A stretch of DNA of 64,000 bases from Oxytricha trifallax (Eukaryota > Ciliophora > Spirotrichea > Sporadotrichida > Oxytrichidae). The position numbers were made by a program, and so were the translations under genes. The notes below the pieces were generated by a model. It ran no database searches, was not told the origin of the DNA, and saw nothing but the letters and a program-made list of their open reading frames with translations. The stretch is taken from positions 1 through 64,000 of the forward strand of contig ARYC01003178.1 in NCBI GenBank assembly GCA_000711775.1, read 5' to 3'. Each line of letters starts with the position of its first letter. Positions within the stretch are counted from its first letter, which is position 1. Below, piece after piece: positions 22,070-34,094 of this stretch.

Positions 22070-24135
22070 AAATAGTATAAAAATCGCGAATATTTCATTT
22101 CTTATGACTAATTATAAATTAAAGTACTATTCAAACATTGTATTAATTATTTTTTTTTAAATTGTTTGAATTTTTATATTATATTTAGTATGGGCTCAAT
22201 TAATAAATTTATATTTTTTTACTACTTAAGCCTATTTTATGATATTATTAAAATATAAAATTATTTCTTCTTATTACTTTTATTAGAAAGGAAATTACTT
22301 TTCTACATAAATTAAATTAAATTTATTCATTGATATTTAAAGTAAAATTATTTCCTTTATACATATAAAATGTTATTATTTAAAGATTTGATACTTTTAA
22401 TAGAAAATTATTTAATTATTACTCATTTTTAAAATAAGGAATAAATTATGCTTCATAACATTTAAAAACAAGCTTCATTTATATTTCTTACTCTAAATTA
22501 ATATACTTAGATATATTAATTAAAAATATTAATATAAATAATTGCCTCAAACAACAATAAGCTTTAATACTTAAATTTACTATAATATAACATTCTATTA
22601 TAAATCTAGCATATTTTACATAAATAATATACACAAATTTTTAAGCAAGAGCCTCAAATGATATACTATCCATATAATTTTCACTGATTGCATTTTATTT
22701 AGTGAAGTTGGCATAATAGTCGCCTGAATTATCTTCGAAATTGCGAAAACAACATATTTAAATGCTCCTGTGCTTACAGATGTCATTTGTAATGTCGGCT
22801 ACTGCTATTATGGATCAAGTTTCAGAATAAGCTTTTTATACTTGGTACAGGCATTTAGACTATTGTTTAACTTGATAGTACCAGTGATATCACTTCTTAC
22901 TCAGAAAATGTTTGAGCACAGGTGGTCTGTAGTGCTATCATCATAATCATATTATCTGTTAAAAACAAATCATGATTAGATGCCTATGCAATCTCGCAAG
23001 AATTTTGTTGAGTACAAATAATGAATATATTAACATTAGTGCTTAATGATTACAATTTCATTTGTGACTTAATAAGCTCCCTTACCTTCTACAAGTTATG
23101 AGTAAACGAAATCCTGACCATAAGAGTTAGCGCATTCTTTTCTGCTCTTTGTGCTTTCGACTTCCTTCTTTAATTTGATTTGTGTTAATTTATATTATCA
23201 TTAATATATACAAATTTTACTTTACTGATGCAATAATGATTTATCTCTAATTTATCTTATACTTTCTTCACCCAAATTGCTTTATATTATTTATAATTTT
23301 GGGATTTTAACTAAATTGTCAATTAATTATCACGGATATTACTTTTACTCTCTTGCAATTAAAGTTTTTTGCATCTTTGTATTAATGAATGTCAAGAAAA
23401 CATTTTTATCATAAAATTGAATTTAATTATAATAATTATAAATAACATCAACAATAATTTCTTTAAGAAATTTTCTCTTTAATTTCAATTAATATTATAA
23501 CAAATTTATATTAGCAAACAAAAGCTGTTAATATAAAAAATTTAACAAAACAAAACTCAATAAAATAAAGTTAATCTGCTCCTTAAATTTAATAAATTTT
23601 TTTTTAATAATGAGAAAATAATATATGATAAAGTAATAAAAAAATGAAATTTTTAAATGCTGATTGAGATAATTGTAATTACTAATATTTATGTGTATCT
23701 AAACTCTAAAAATCCAATAGAAATGTATTGCAAATCAGTTTTGTGGTATGTCTTTTTTATATTTCTATACATACCCACATTTAGATATTTTAATAAAATA
23801 ATGTTTCTATTTTTTAACTTATATAGGGCATTTACAAAAGATCTATCTTAATAAATATATTTCGCAATATTCAAAATTTCTTTCAACTTTTAAGCTATTT
23901 ATTTACTCATTAGCAATAACTGTTTTTATTAACAGAATTACTCATTAATAATTTTTTAATTTTTAAGCTGATTTAAACAACTGTAGTTTCTGCATATTCA
24001 TGTAATAGAATGTGATCTAATGATCATTGAGGTATAAATAATAGAATGTGAAGAGATTTATAATTAAAATTCAAAATTTAATCGAATTAAAAAGAGAAAA
24101 CCTAATAATCAATTTTAAAGAAGAAGATTAACAAG
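22070..24135. other. AT-rich DNA with a weak coding-like patch
   Basis: Mostly extreme AT. Around 22740-23040 the G+C rises and two overlapping plus frames are open (one starts MSFVMSATAIMDQVSE), but I cannot decide between them or name a family. The open frame near 23657-23851 lies in pure AT-rich DNA with biased residues and is probably chance. Confidence 0.35.
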
Positions 24136-24669
24136 ATGGAAGAGCAAAAACAGAGGACTACCAATAACACAACAAATATCACCAAAGCTATGGCATCAAG
24201 AAGGGTAACTTCAGAGCCAACAACATTGACGAGAAGGCCCAATTCTGGAAAAAAGATAAAAGAGATAAGATATGAGCAAATGGACAGAAGCAAGAATCAA
24301 AAAGTTTTCGGGTTAAGAGAGAATAGACTGAGATGATTTTGGAAAACGGAGTCAAATTACAAATGGAAATGATCCAAGAAGAAGGAGATGCAATCTTCGG
24401 CGCGGTAATTGAAGAAGGAGGAGAAGTAGAAGACTACCTATTCTCACAGAAAAGTCAAAGAGAGGGCAAAGAAGTATTAGAGGGGATTGACTGAGCAAAC
24501 AAACACAAATTAATCCAGAAACGACGAAGTGACCTCGAGTACCCAACCTAGACCTTTTGAGGAGGAACCGGAGAAGAAAGAGCAGAAACAAATTAGTGAT
24601 CTAGAGAGAGATGCTTTGAAAAAGATAAATGAGGAGGAGGAAGCATTTACATAAGAGAAGAAAGAATGA
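24136..24669 (+). pseudogene. Charged low-complexity protein fragment, two frame changes
   Basis: ATG at 24136 (MEEQKQRTTNNTTNITKA) opens a Lys/Arg/Thr-rich frame that stops near 24334. Coding character continues in another frame (LENGVKLQMEMIQEEGDA) to about 24490, then in a third (RPFEEEPEKKEQKQIS) to TGA 24667-24669. The second half is strongly acidic and probably disordered or coiled coil. No domain is recognised. The island is flanked by extreme AT-rich DNA and followed by a TATC microsatellite. It may be a broken gene or unjoined macronuclear segments. Confidence 0.4.
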
Positions 24670-24743
24670 GTAATAAATTACATTTTGCATTTATACTACA
24701 ATGTTATTAGTGACGCATTTAATTTTACCTTAAGTTATTATCT

Positions 24744-24807
24744 ATCTATCTATCTATCTATATTCTATCTATTACTATCTATCTATCGTATCTATCTATT
24801 CTATCTA

Positions 24808-24880
<73 letters not shown>

Positions 24881-24882
24881 CT
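24744..24882 (+). repeat. (TATC)n microsatellite
   Basis: Long tetranucleotide array with a few interruptions near 24763-24810. The apparent open frame across it is an artefact of the repeat. Confidence 0.95.
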
Positions 24883-24899
24883 ATTCATGTAATATTAAT

Positions 24900-27060
24900 A
24901 TTTTTATTATTCAACTAAAATTATACTATTTGCAGAAGATTATTGCCAAATAATACTATAAATTTATTTTACAAATAAAAAATTGTCACTTTTCAACGTA
25001 CATTAAGATTTATTAGCATTCACATTAATGTATATTTTTATATATTGAAATCAGCTTTCAGGCTTTAATTTTATATTTAGAATTAGCTAGCGTATAAAAC
25101 TATTCTTGATGAGATAGGAGTAGTTTTATGTTTTCTTATCTAAGTTATTAGAGGGAAAATTTTGATTTTGCTTTTTTCATTTGGTATTTTAACAATTGAT
25201 ATTGATTCCCGATTTTATATATTATTAATCTAGCCATTTCAATACTAACTTTTATCTAATGAAAGCTTTGACAGTAATAATGTTTTAAACCATATTTATG
25301 AAATTAAAACAACAAAGTTAATTATATAATAAAGTCATAAATTCAGAATTATTATTTTTAAACATCAATAACAACTAAAATTGTCTTTTTAATGATAACC
25401 AACTACTTCTTCGATAAATTAAAACCCTACAAATATTTTTAATTCACACAGTGAACTAATTTATTATAATTGATAGAAATTAAAAATCCAAAACTAAAAT
25501 TTTCTAAATTTTATATTCAATAATAAATACGACATACAATAGATAAATTATATTGCATTCAATGGAAGAAAAAGATAAACCTAAGAACAACCATTTTTAA
25601 ATTCAAACATTTATTCTAAATCTGGATGGTTGGTGGTGGTCAGCTTGACAATAATTGAATGAATCATGCTTCGATTCCTGGATTTCCAAATGCATTTACT
25701 TGCAAATAATCAATGGCTCTCCAGAAATGAAACGAATTAATGAGTAATATATAGACTTGTGTTACCAATACAATTTGATACTAATCAGGTTATTCACTCA
25801 ATACATAGCCTATGCTGAGCAATCAAATAATTTAACCTAGAGCTATCACTGCTGGTATTAGTAACTATAAAAAGCTAAAGAAATAAAGAGGCAAGCAAAC
25901 TAATTATTCAATATTAAATTCTATGTTATTTGTTCATTGCACTTAACATTTTGTTTATACTTGCTATAAATCAAATACAATCGCAAAAATAGTTGTATAT
26001 CAAATGCTAAATTATAATGTACTTTTTTAAAAATGATATTTCAGCTTAACATCTTTAAAAACTATGTTTCTTTTAAAACTCATCCTATTCTTGCATTTAA
26101 TTTCTACTATGTTTTCTATTTTATTTTCTTCTTTTTCTTTTAGAGAAGAGGACCTAAACATATTCTTAATGATTTTTATACTTTATATTGTGGTAAAATT
26201 CTACTGCTTTATTTTAGAATTGGAAATTGTTTTGTCTCCTTTTAAACTAATCATTCTGGATGTGATTAGCTTTATATAATAATTTAAGATAAAATATAAT
26301 TTATAATGATCATTCTATTTGTCATAAATTTCTACTCTATTAATGATACCCATTATAATTATATTCTTATTTATATTCATTTTATATAAATAATTGTTAT
26401 CTGAATTCACATTATAATAGCAGAATAATTAATAATTTTGTTAGTCAATTATTACAATGATGCATAAGATTGTTTTTTGTCTTGATCTTAGGTATTTGAA
26501 ATATCTTTGAACCAACAAATTCCTAGCTTTCCTTGAGTTCATTTGAGGATTGTCTCGCCTTCAAGGCTTAATAGTAAACTTAAATATTTTTCTAAGATAA
26601 AATTGCACTTTTTAAATTTTATAATTATAGCAATTATGCTTCATAGTGTTATTTTTTCGATTATGACTCATCGAATATTTATGTTGGGATCTATAAGTGG
26701 TTAATCTAAGATGGATTAATTTGGCTTTTGAGCTTCAATTACTATTAACATTAAATAAAAAAAAGCATTCTCAAAATAATTGTTTGTTTCTATAAACATT
26801 GATAACTTATTTACCAAAATTAAGTTTTAATTAATGATGAAATCAACTTAATATGGATTTATTAAAAAATAGCCATCATTTATTCTTGTGAATGGACTGA
26901 GAATAATACTAATGACTAAATTGATATATTCGAATGCTCAACTTTTACATTTGAAAGAGTTTAAAATTATTTGTCATTATTAAGCATTCAGAATTAGATA
27001 ATCACTTTACTTTCGCTTATTTATGGATATTCCTAATAAATATTAGATTACAACTAACTG
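24900..27060. other. AT-rich DNA, no supportable gene
   Basis: About 2.1 kb. A short less AT-rich patch at 25620-25720 and a hydrophobic open frame at 26064-26279 are both within chance expectation for this code and composition. Confidence 0.45.
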
Positions 27061-27234
27061 ATGCAGTTAGGGAGCAACTCGGATGACTAGCAATTGATGG
27101 AGGTGGTGCAGTGCCTCTCGATTCCTAAATTTCAACTATCTGTTCCAAAGAGTGAAGCTTCAATCTCAGCTGTGATGGTATTATTAGGACTGTTTACTCA
27201 TTCCTAAATGCATGGCTTAGAGAGACAGAGTTGA
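27061..27234 (+). CDS. Short coding-like island (57 residues)
   Basis: ATG 27061 (MQLGSNSDDQQLMEVVQC) to TGA 27232-27234. The frame lies in a sharply bounded patch of normal composition within AT-rich DNA and reads like a soluble helical protein with a short hydrophobic stretch (AVMVLLGLF). No family recognised. This size and isolation would suit a macronuclear-destined segment in a spirotrich germline, but no pointer sequences can be tested here. Confidence 0.3.
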
Positions 27235-27900
27235 GTTTCATATTCCACGGTCTAGAAATACAGTTTTAATAAGTTGATATGTTAAAGCAAGTCAGGTTAG
27301 TAAAAGGAATTGGAATTATATGATACTGCTACTCCTAATAGTCACTTGCATATTTAAACAGAATACATAATATGACTAAGTTCAGGCACTTAATGTGGAT
27401 ATCAGTGGGAAATTAAAAATAAAATAATACATAATAACATGCCATAAGAAATAAAAATTGAACTTTTTAAATCTTTATTAAATTTATTATAATATTTTCT
27501 ATAAAATAAAAGAAATCAACTTGTTTCCATTTAATTATAAATATACAAAATTTGAATCTTACTTGAATTAGTTAGTTAAATGAATAATATAAAATGTGAA
27601 ATTTAATTGTAAAAATCTTGTATAACTATAGTTTAATGTTTTATAGAAAGCAATTAATGAATAAATCAAATTTTACGATGTAGACATAGAACTCATAAGA
27701 ATGTTAATTTCTTTATTAAATGAGCATAATTCAATTGAGTTTTACATTAATAAGAAGAAATCTATGGGTAAACTCTAAATAAACACATCTCTTATATATT
27801 TATTTTATGAGATCTTTTTTTTTAAACAAAATATATACTTTTCACGTGGTATATAAGTTCAATGCCTTCTTATATTAATAGCCTAAAAACAAATTAGTTA
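27235..27900. other. AT-rich DNA, no gene seen
   Basis: AT-rich; no repeat or frame of note. Confidence 0.45.
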
Positions 27901-28193
27901 GGCATAAATTTCGTTTTATTAGTCATTATGAATATTAATCAACTCACTAAACATATTTATAATACAAAGACAATTGCTTAGTATTAATCTGATTTTAACT
28001 ATTTAAACACATATCCTCTTTCATCTCTTATTTATATAGAAGCTATTCTTTCAGTTCTTCATCAGTTGCTGCTATCTTCGTGTCCTTTTATATGAGTATT
28101 CGATACTGTCTTAAATTTCGCACATTATGAGTGTATTCCGTGAGTTTTTGAGGCATCTCCACGTATCATGTTAGCTACAGTTGATCCTGCTAC

Positions 28194-28196
28194 ACT
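28194..28196 (+). repeat. TBE-B target duplication ACT (left)
   Basis: ACT directly precedes the 17-bp telomere-like terminus; the partner ACT is at 32265-32267. A 3-bp ANT duplication is what TBE insertion is known to produce. Confidence 0.85.
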
Positions 28197-28276
28197 AAAA
28201 ACCACAAAACCCCTTAATGAGGTTTATAAATGCTATGATTTGTAGGAAATTTATTAGGGGTTGGGTTATTAATTAA

Positions 28277-29337
28277 ATGCGAGACAAAATTACAAGCTTT
28301 TGGGGTCTATTTATGATGAAAAGTATATAGATATAGTGTTTAAACTGCGCTATGGATGTGATATATACAGTGAATAAATCAAACCAATACTAAACTATAA
28401 GTCTATCGCACTGCTCTTAAAGCGAAGTCCATCAACTGTTCGCTCTCACTGTTTGCTAGCTTTGTAATTAAAGCAATAATAGCTGAATTCTAAGGCTAAG
28501 AGGATCAAAGTTCCAATAAAAGCATATAGACTATCTTATCAATGAAAAAACTTTGAAGTATTGGGCTCACTTCTCTCTCGACCAACGAGCTACTATGTTT
28601 CACCGCCAGTTCCCTGAGTTGAAGATCTCTGCATAGTCTATAGCCAACATCTATAAACGAAAAGGTATCTCTTACAAAGGTGTTAATCGTATCAAGAGAG
28701 TAATTGATTTCACTCTGCCATTTTACAACAATAACTTAAATTATATTTATGATTAAATGCAGAGAGTTTAATAGAATAATAGTAAGTTTATAAAAGCTGA
28801 CGAGGCTATTTTTACCTTCAACACTTTCATCTAAAAGTCTTGGTATAAGAGACATAGTAATATAGAAGTATATGACTAGAAAGTTAAGGTATAAACAATG
28901 AAAATTCTTGGAGGAATTAGCGAGGATGCTAATTTAGAAACTTATCTTATTCATCATCGCTCTATTAAGACCAGTATATTAATTTCTTAGAGCAGCTGAG
29001 AGAGAAGTACCCTGAATTAGAGATTACACTATTCGTTGATAATCTTTCTGTTCATAAGACTAAAGAAACAAGGAAGAGTTATGAACAACTTAGAATAACG
29101 CCAGTGTTCAACGTACCTTACAGTCCACAGTTTAATGGAATTGAGTTCTATTGGGGTATACTTAAAGGTCATTATAAAAAAAACTATTGCTATACCACTT
29201 GATGCATGGCCTACCTATAGATATAGTCTACATTATCAAAAGTTCAGCTAAGAGAGTAGACAATTAGTTGGCTAAAAAGTGTGCGAAAGAAGGGAGAGTG
29301 AATGTATACAAATAAATTCTATAGTTTAAGTTAATGA
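28277..29337 (+). pseudogene. TBE-B transposase (DDE), multiple frameshifts
   Basis: ATG at 28277 matches the start in TBE-A, but one T is missing within the first five codons (CGAGACAAAATT against CGAGACTAAAATT). Further lesions are a 2-base loss near 28503, a 4-base loss near 28972 and an extra A near 29176. Catalytic blocks survive: FIKADEAIFTFNTF, FVDNLSVHKTKE and FNGIEFYWG. The HTH region intact here (ISAQSIANIYKRKGISYKG) defines the missing base in TBE-A. The stop region is about 10 bp from the convergent middle ORF. Confidence 0.92.
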
Positions 29338-29346
29338 ATATATAAG

Positions 29347-30133
29347 TCACATTTAAAATTCCTTAGTAGGAGCTGACTTCTCTTTCTTTTCTTCCTCCTG
29401 TTACTTCCCTCCTCCTAGGTTTCTTCTCTTGCTGCCAGCTCCAGCATCTATGTTCATTTACTCTGGCGGTTAAATATTTGAATAAAGTCTCTTGCTAACT
29501 TCATACTTTGTCTGCGACTTTCGCTCTCTGTGAAGTTTGCTTTATTCCTTCATCAAGAATATACCAGTTCCAGATTTTTCTAAAGAGTTAAGCTCCAAAT
29601 CTTACTTGATATATAAGGGTACTTCTGCAGCTCTGTCAGCCAGCTCTCACTTATCTTGATGCCTTGCTTGTTCTTGTCTTCTGAGAGATGCTGTACCTCT
29701 TTTTATAAGATTCTTGAATAATTTCTTTCATGTAATCGCCTTTTATTGTTTTTAGTATGCCAAAAAAATAATTTCTTTCAGGTAGTTTATTTGACAACTG
29801 CTTCTTAGAAGGCAGGAACTGCGAGACCTCTTGGTCATTAATTGCATCATCATATAAATTAGTCACTGAGATTTCTGGATAGTTTGGAATCTCTGCAAAC
29901 TTTACATCTTAAGTTTTCAATGCTTTCTTCTATTCACAGAGTATTGCCCTTAGAAATGAAAATTTATTGCCTTCCATAGTTGGCAGAAACAAACCAACTA
30001 CATAATCAAGATTAGTTTCTATGAGTTCCTTACCTTGCTACACCAGGTAGTGGTGCAAATCTTCCTTGCTTCTAAGTCTTTGAATCAATTCTTGATCTTG
30101 CACTCTTTTCATTGCATCATTCATTGACTCCAT
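29347..30133 (-). pseudogene. TBE-B middle ORF, frameshifted
   Basis: Minus-strand frame from ATG 30133 (MESMNDAMKRVQDQEL) to TGA 29347-29349. The first ~190 codons are open and are the better guide to the protein: VVGLFLPTMEGNKFSFLRA, EIPNYPEISVTNLYDDA, LPERNYFFGILKTIKGDY. A base lost near 29690 (CTCTCAGAAG against CTCTTCAGAAG) breaks the distal third; TGG is retained where TBE-A has TGA. No known domain. The frame is probably soluble and helical with a basic C-terminus. Confidence 0.82.
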
Positions 30134-30329
30134 TTTGTTTACAGATCTAAGAAATGATATTCAAATTTAAGTTTATTGATTTCAATTATATACCTCTGTA
30201 AAACTTACTATTAAATATGGGCATCCTATAGGAGGTCAACCTCTGAGAAGGATATAGAGAAGGTTTTGAGAACTGGTTTCCAACTTGAGAGATTGATATC
30301 AATTTCTACTGTTATAGTTCCATATTTTT

Positions 30330-30505
30330 TAATTTAAATTAGTACTAACTTAATTAGGAACATCTAAAATGCTAGTACTTAATTAGGATCTTTAATTAAA
30401 GGTAGTACTTAATTAGGAGCACCCTAATTTTAATCACAAAATCACAAAATACCTCCTAAATCAGTACGTTCTTAATTAGGTGCACCTCCTAAATCGCTAC
30501 GTGCT
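30330..30505. promoter_or_regulatory. Repeated CTCCTAATTAAGTAC motifs in divergent spacer (TBE-B)
   Basis: The complement of the TBE-A cluster: GTACTTAATTAGGA-type blocks repeat at about 30346, 30376, 30405 and 30470 between the diverging middle and kinase ORFs. Conservation of number and spacing in both TBEs supports a functional array, most simply a two-way promoter. Confidence 0.5.
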
Positions 30506-30863
30506 ATAATCAACTTATTATTGATAGTAAAAATGGTTACTTTCTCTACTATGTTTAAAGTAGATCGTCACTTGGCACTCATTTTCCTTCTCTAATACTC
30601 TAAAATCTTCACTTGAAACTTTGAGGCTTGCAAAGCTATCATATGAGCTCTGAGTTATAGAGGCAGTTTTATAATTTTAAATTGAAATTTAAATATGAGC
30701 GCTAACATTTTAAGAAAAACGACAGCACTCCTATCAAACCAAATGAGACTTACCTTTGGCAACAACAAAAAGTGTGATAGCTGTGAGTTGAACTCTAATA
30801 AAGAACTACCAGAGCTATTGCTTGAACTCTCTGTTATTAAAATAGAAATTAATAATAGAAATT

Positions 30864-32142
30864 AAAAGGCAAACAAGTGTGTTGGAGACAAAGAGGAGGA
30901 AAAAGGTATTAATGAAATTCCTTTATAAACTGAAGAAGTAGAAGTATACTTTTGTGAGTAGTGTGAGAGACTTCGCTCATAAGTCTAGTTGGTATAGGCA
31001 TATGAAGGAGCATAGAGAATCTAAGCCCACTATATATTTAAAGCACGATAAAATCGATGGAAAGTATTATTGCTTTGAGTGCCAAAAGCGGTATGCTCAT
31101 ACAAGAGATTTAAGGAAGCATCTTTTAAAAGCTCACAGGAAAGAAATAGAGATTGAAAAACATGAAGATGAATTGAAGCTACTCAACAAAAAAAAAGCTA
31201 GAGAATCTTCGAAAGTGGTAGAGGTCGAACATGCTAGTGAATCAGAATATGTGAGGAAATCACGCAACCTACTTGCATCTGAAATCACGAAGATTATGAT
31301 TGAAATTTAATACTAGAAGTTCCTGTTCTTGCTTAAATTGACCCAGACATTTCATTTTTAAGCTACCTTATTTTAGAAGACTCCTTTGATAAGAAAGTTA
31401 TCAATGATCATCAAATATGCATACAAGGTGTATCCCTTCAACTATCTTTTAAGCGATGATAAATATTAGATGAAGTTCACAAATGAGTATCAAGTACTCA
31501 CTCAAGCAAAGTTTAAAGAGTGTAGTTACTTAATCAAGCTAGATGCTGTTCTCCTTGCCAAAAGATCATGTTGCTTTCAGACTCCCACTCTTTGAAACGA
31601 CTCTCAGAGATTTCATAACTGATCAAAGAAACCAGAAGCAGCTTGGATTAATAGCAACTCAGACCATACAAGGTAATAAGGAGCTTCATAAATTAAGGTT
31701 TTTTCACAGAGATTTGAAGCCAGAAAATATAATAATAAACTTTTCACCAGTAAGAGTATAAATTATTGATTTTAACTGAGCCTTAAGAGTGGAAGTATCA
31801 AGGATTGGGACTGTTATGGGAACTCCAGGCTATTATCCAGAAAGAGAAGACTGGAGAGATGGAGACTTATAGTGGAATGTGTGGACTTTAGCAGCAATAA
31901 TAATAGAGTGCGATATGCCTCGCAATGATTACTACTCTACAAGATGCGAGAAGGATGCTAAACAAAGAATAAAGTAATTTATTGACAAAACAAGAGTTTC
32001 TCAATCAATGAAACAAATGGCAGAGTCAATATTAATATAACCAAACTCAAGATCAGACATATAAATAGAGCAGATAGAGTTGTGGCTAAGTAAAATAAAC
32101 TTCAGACCTCTACCACACAATCCAAAAGTGCGTTTTGAGTGA
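30864..32142 (+). pseudogene. TBE-B zinc-finger / kinase ORF, start lost and frameshifted
   Basis: The region matching the TBE-A start has AAGGCAAACAA where TBE-A has ATGGCAAACAA, so the start codon is gone. Two bases are missing in the first finger near 30968. The second finger is intact (YYCFECQKRYAHTRDLRK..H). The kinase part keeps RDLKPENI near 31710 and IIDFN, followed by TGA where TBE-A has Arg; further on come MGTPGYYPE and, at 32140-32142, the TGA stop. As in TBE-A the DFG glycine is Asn. Not a functional gene as written. Confidence 0.88.
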
Positions 32143-33120
32143 TTAAATTAAATACAATATTTACTATATATTTCACATTAAAACCTATTAATAATCCCAA
32201 CCCCTAACAAATTCCCTACAAATCAAAGCACTTATAAACCTCATTAAGGGATTTTGAGGTTTTGACTGTATATATAGTGCATCATCAGTAACAACCTGTA
32301 AAAAACACTTACTTTCAAGTAAAAAATATTAAAATATAGGTGATAGTAAATATTATCAATCAATGAATAATCTGAACTTGAGATGAATGAAATAAGTTTA
32401 GGTAAAAATGAATTTTCAAAAGAAAAACGTGACTTACCTAAACTTATTTCATTCTTCTCAAGTTCAGATTCTTCATTGATTGATAATTTTTACTATCACC
32501 CATATTTTAATATTTTTGACTTGAAAGTAAGTGTTTTTTACAGGTTGTTACTGATGATGCACTGTATATACAGTGGGAGCAGGATCAACTGTAGCTAACA
32601 TGATACGCGGAGATGCCTCAAAAACTCACGGAATACACTCATAATGTGCGAAATTTAAGACACTACCGAATACTCATATAAAAGGACACGAAGATAGCAG
32701 CAACTGATGAAGAACTGAAAGAATAGCTTCTATATAAATAAGAGATGAAAGAGGATATGTGTTTAAATAGTTAAAATCAGATTAATACTAAGCAATTGTC
32801 TTTGTATTATAAATATGTTTAGTGAGTTGATTAATATTCATAATGACTAATAAAACGAAATTTATACCTTAAAAGAAATGATTTAACAACAACTAATTAA
32901 TTTCTTGATTATTTTTGAATAATTTGATAATATTTATATTGATTAAAATTGATGAATTGTAGAAACCATGTTAAATATTGTTAAGATCTAAGTAGTGTAA
33001 TTGCATATTGAGAAAAATAAACAATAAATGTGAGATGAACAGGAAGAACATAGAAAAAATGAGCATAAATTAAATAATAACTATTATTACTATTGATTTA
33101 CTTTAATTTATTATATCCAT

Positions 33121-33534
33121 TATTGTAGGAATACATTCGATTTGGGAAAATGAATTAAAATTAAATTAATTAAATATTAAAATCATGGCAGTTATCAAAT
33201 TCAAAGTGAGTCTAAATTCAAAAATAAATGAATTCAACGGTAGATCCCGCAATTTAAGCTGGACATTACTATTGGCATTATTCCCAAATCATCCAAGATA
33301 GCGAGATATTTTGATTTTGAGCTAACTCCCAAAAATAGAATAATGGGTTTTTCTCGCTTGGGCGATGAGATAAATTTATTATAGCAATAACAACCATCGT
33401 CTCATTTTTAATACGCTATCCATAGAGTATAATATTGTCATGGTTAGCAGACATTTTCCAAAAACATAACTGAAGGTAATTAATAATTAATTAATTTTAA
33501 TTTATTTTCCCAAATCGAATGTATTCCTACAATA
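33121..33534 (-). mobile_element. MITE-like element, ATTGTAGGAATACATT family, copy 2
   Basis: About 410 bp with the same termini and interior as 18161-18578 but inverted (TTCAGTTATGTTTTTGGAAA complement near 33455; CTCGCTTGGGCGATGAGATA near 33354). Flanked by TA. The two copies are close enough to suggest recent movement compared with the TBEs. Confidence 0.88.
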
Positions 33535-34094
33535 ATTGATAAATGATAAAGATAATTAAAATACTTCGGTTGACTAATTTTAAAGGGAGTTAATAGAATG
33601 AGTGTATTTGAAATCATTAATTATTGACTGACTGGCTGTCATTACTATGTAACTCACTCTACTACATCACATCATTACTCAACAAGTGGAGGTTGGTATA
33701 TATTTTAAACATTGATACCACAGAGAGGTTAAATAATGATTAGATTAATCTCCATTTAAGCAGATTTTATGAATTAGTTAAAGAGAAATATTCATTTAAA
33801 TAATAAAACCATAAACTTAACGCTATATAAATTGGCTGTAAAATGGAGATTGGAAAGTTATACTCGGATCAACTAATATACTATATTTAAATAATTCTAT
33901 AAAAATTAAAAATACATATATTTAAATATTTGCCTAAAATTGACATTTTATGTTTTGTTGATACATATATTATTAATTTAATCTGTTATTAATCAAGTTT
34001 ATTTAAAAATATAATAAAAAAGTTAAAATAAAGTGAAAGAGAAAATTAAATATTTAAGATTATTAATTAATTAAGAGTATTAATAGGCATAGTT

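Larger units (their letters stand above)
28197..32264 (+). mobile_element. TBE: TBE-type transposon, copy B (4068 bp)
   Basis: Left terminus AAAAACCACAAAACCCC and right terminus GGGATTTTGAGGTTTTG are the 17-bp telomere-like ends. Each is followed inward by the TTAATGAGGTTTATAA block, for inverted repeats of about 78 bp (28197-28274 and 32187-32264). It is flanked by ACT on both sides. Gene order is transposase (+), middle ORF (-) and zinc-finger/kinase (+), the mirror image of TBE-A. The size matches known 4.1-kb TBE elements. All three genes contain frameshifts, some different from those in TBE-A, so the copies decayed independently. Confidence 0.95.
27901..32870. mobile_element. Long palindromic element interrupted by TBE-B
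   Basis: The left arm (27901-28196) matches the complement of 32573-32870 almost base for base, from GGCATAAATTTCGTTTTATT inward to CAGTTGATCCTGCT. The arms then continue past the TBE: the segment right of it (ACTGTATATATAGTGCATCA at 32265) pairs with the complement of TGCACTGTATATACAGTGGG near 32555. Removing TBE-B and one ACT leaves a continuous palindrome of about 0.9 kb with arms near 450 bp. The centre is near 32415. No coding capacity of its own is seen. Confidence 0.85.

Noticed and set aside
23657..23851. Short open frame in AT-rich DNA
   Set aside because: Biased composition, no family, and flanks identical in character to the frame itself.
24685..24918. Open frame across the TATC array
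   Set aside because: Produced entirely by the tetranucleotide repeat (Ser/Ile/Tyr/Leu periodicity); no independent coding evidence.
26064..26279. Hydrophobic open frame resembling a small membrane protein
   Set aside because: Pure AT-rich DNA encoding mostly Phe/Leu/Ile; expected by chance, with no homologue or neighbour to support it.
28170..28192. GTTGATCCTGCT, similar to the 5' end of eukaryotic 18S rRNA
   Set aside because: Only about 12 bases agree and the word lies in the arm of a palindromic element; no rRNA sequence follows.
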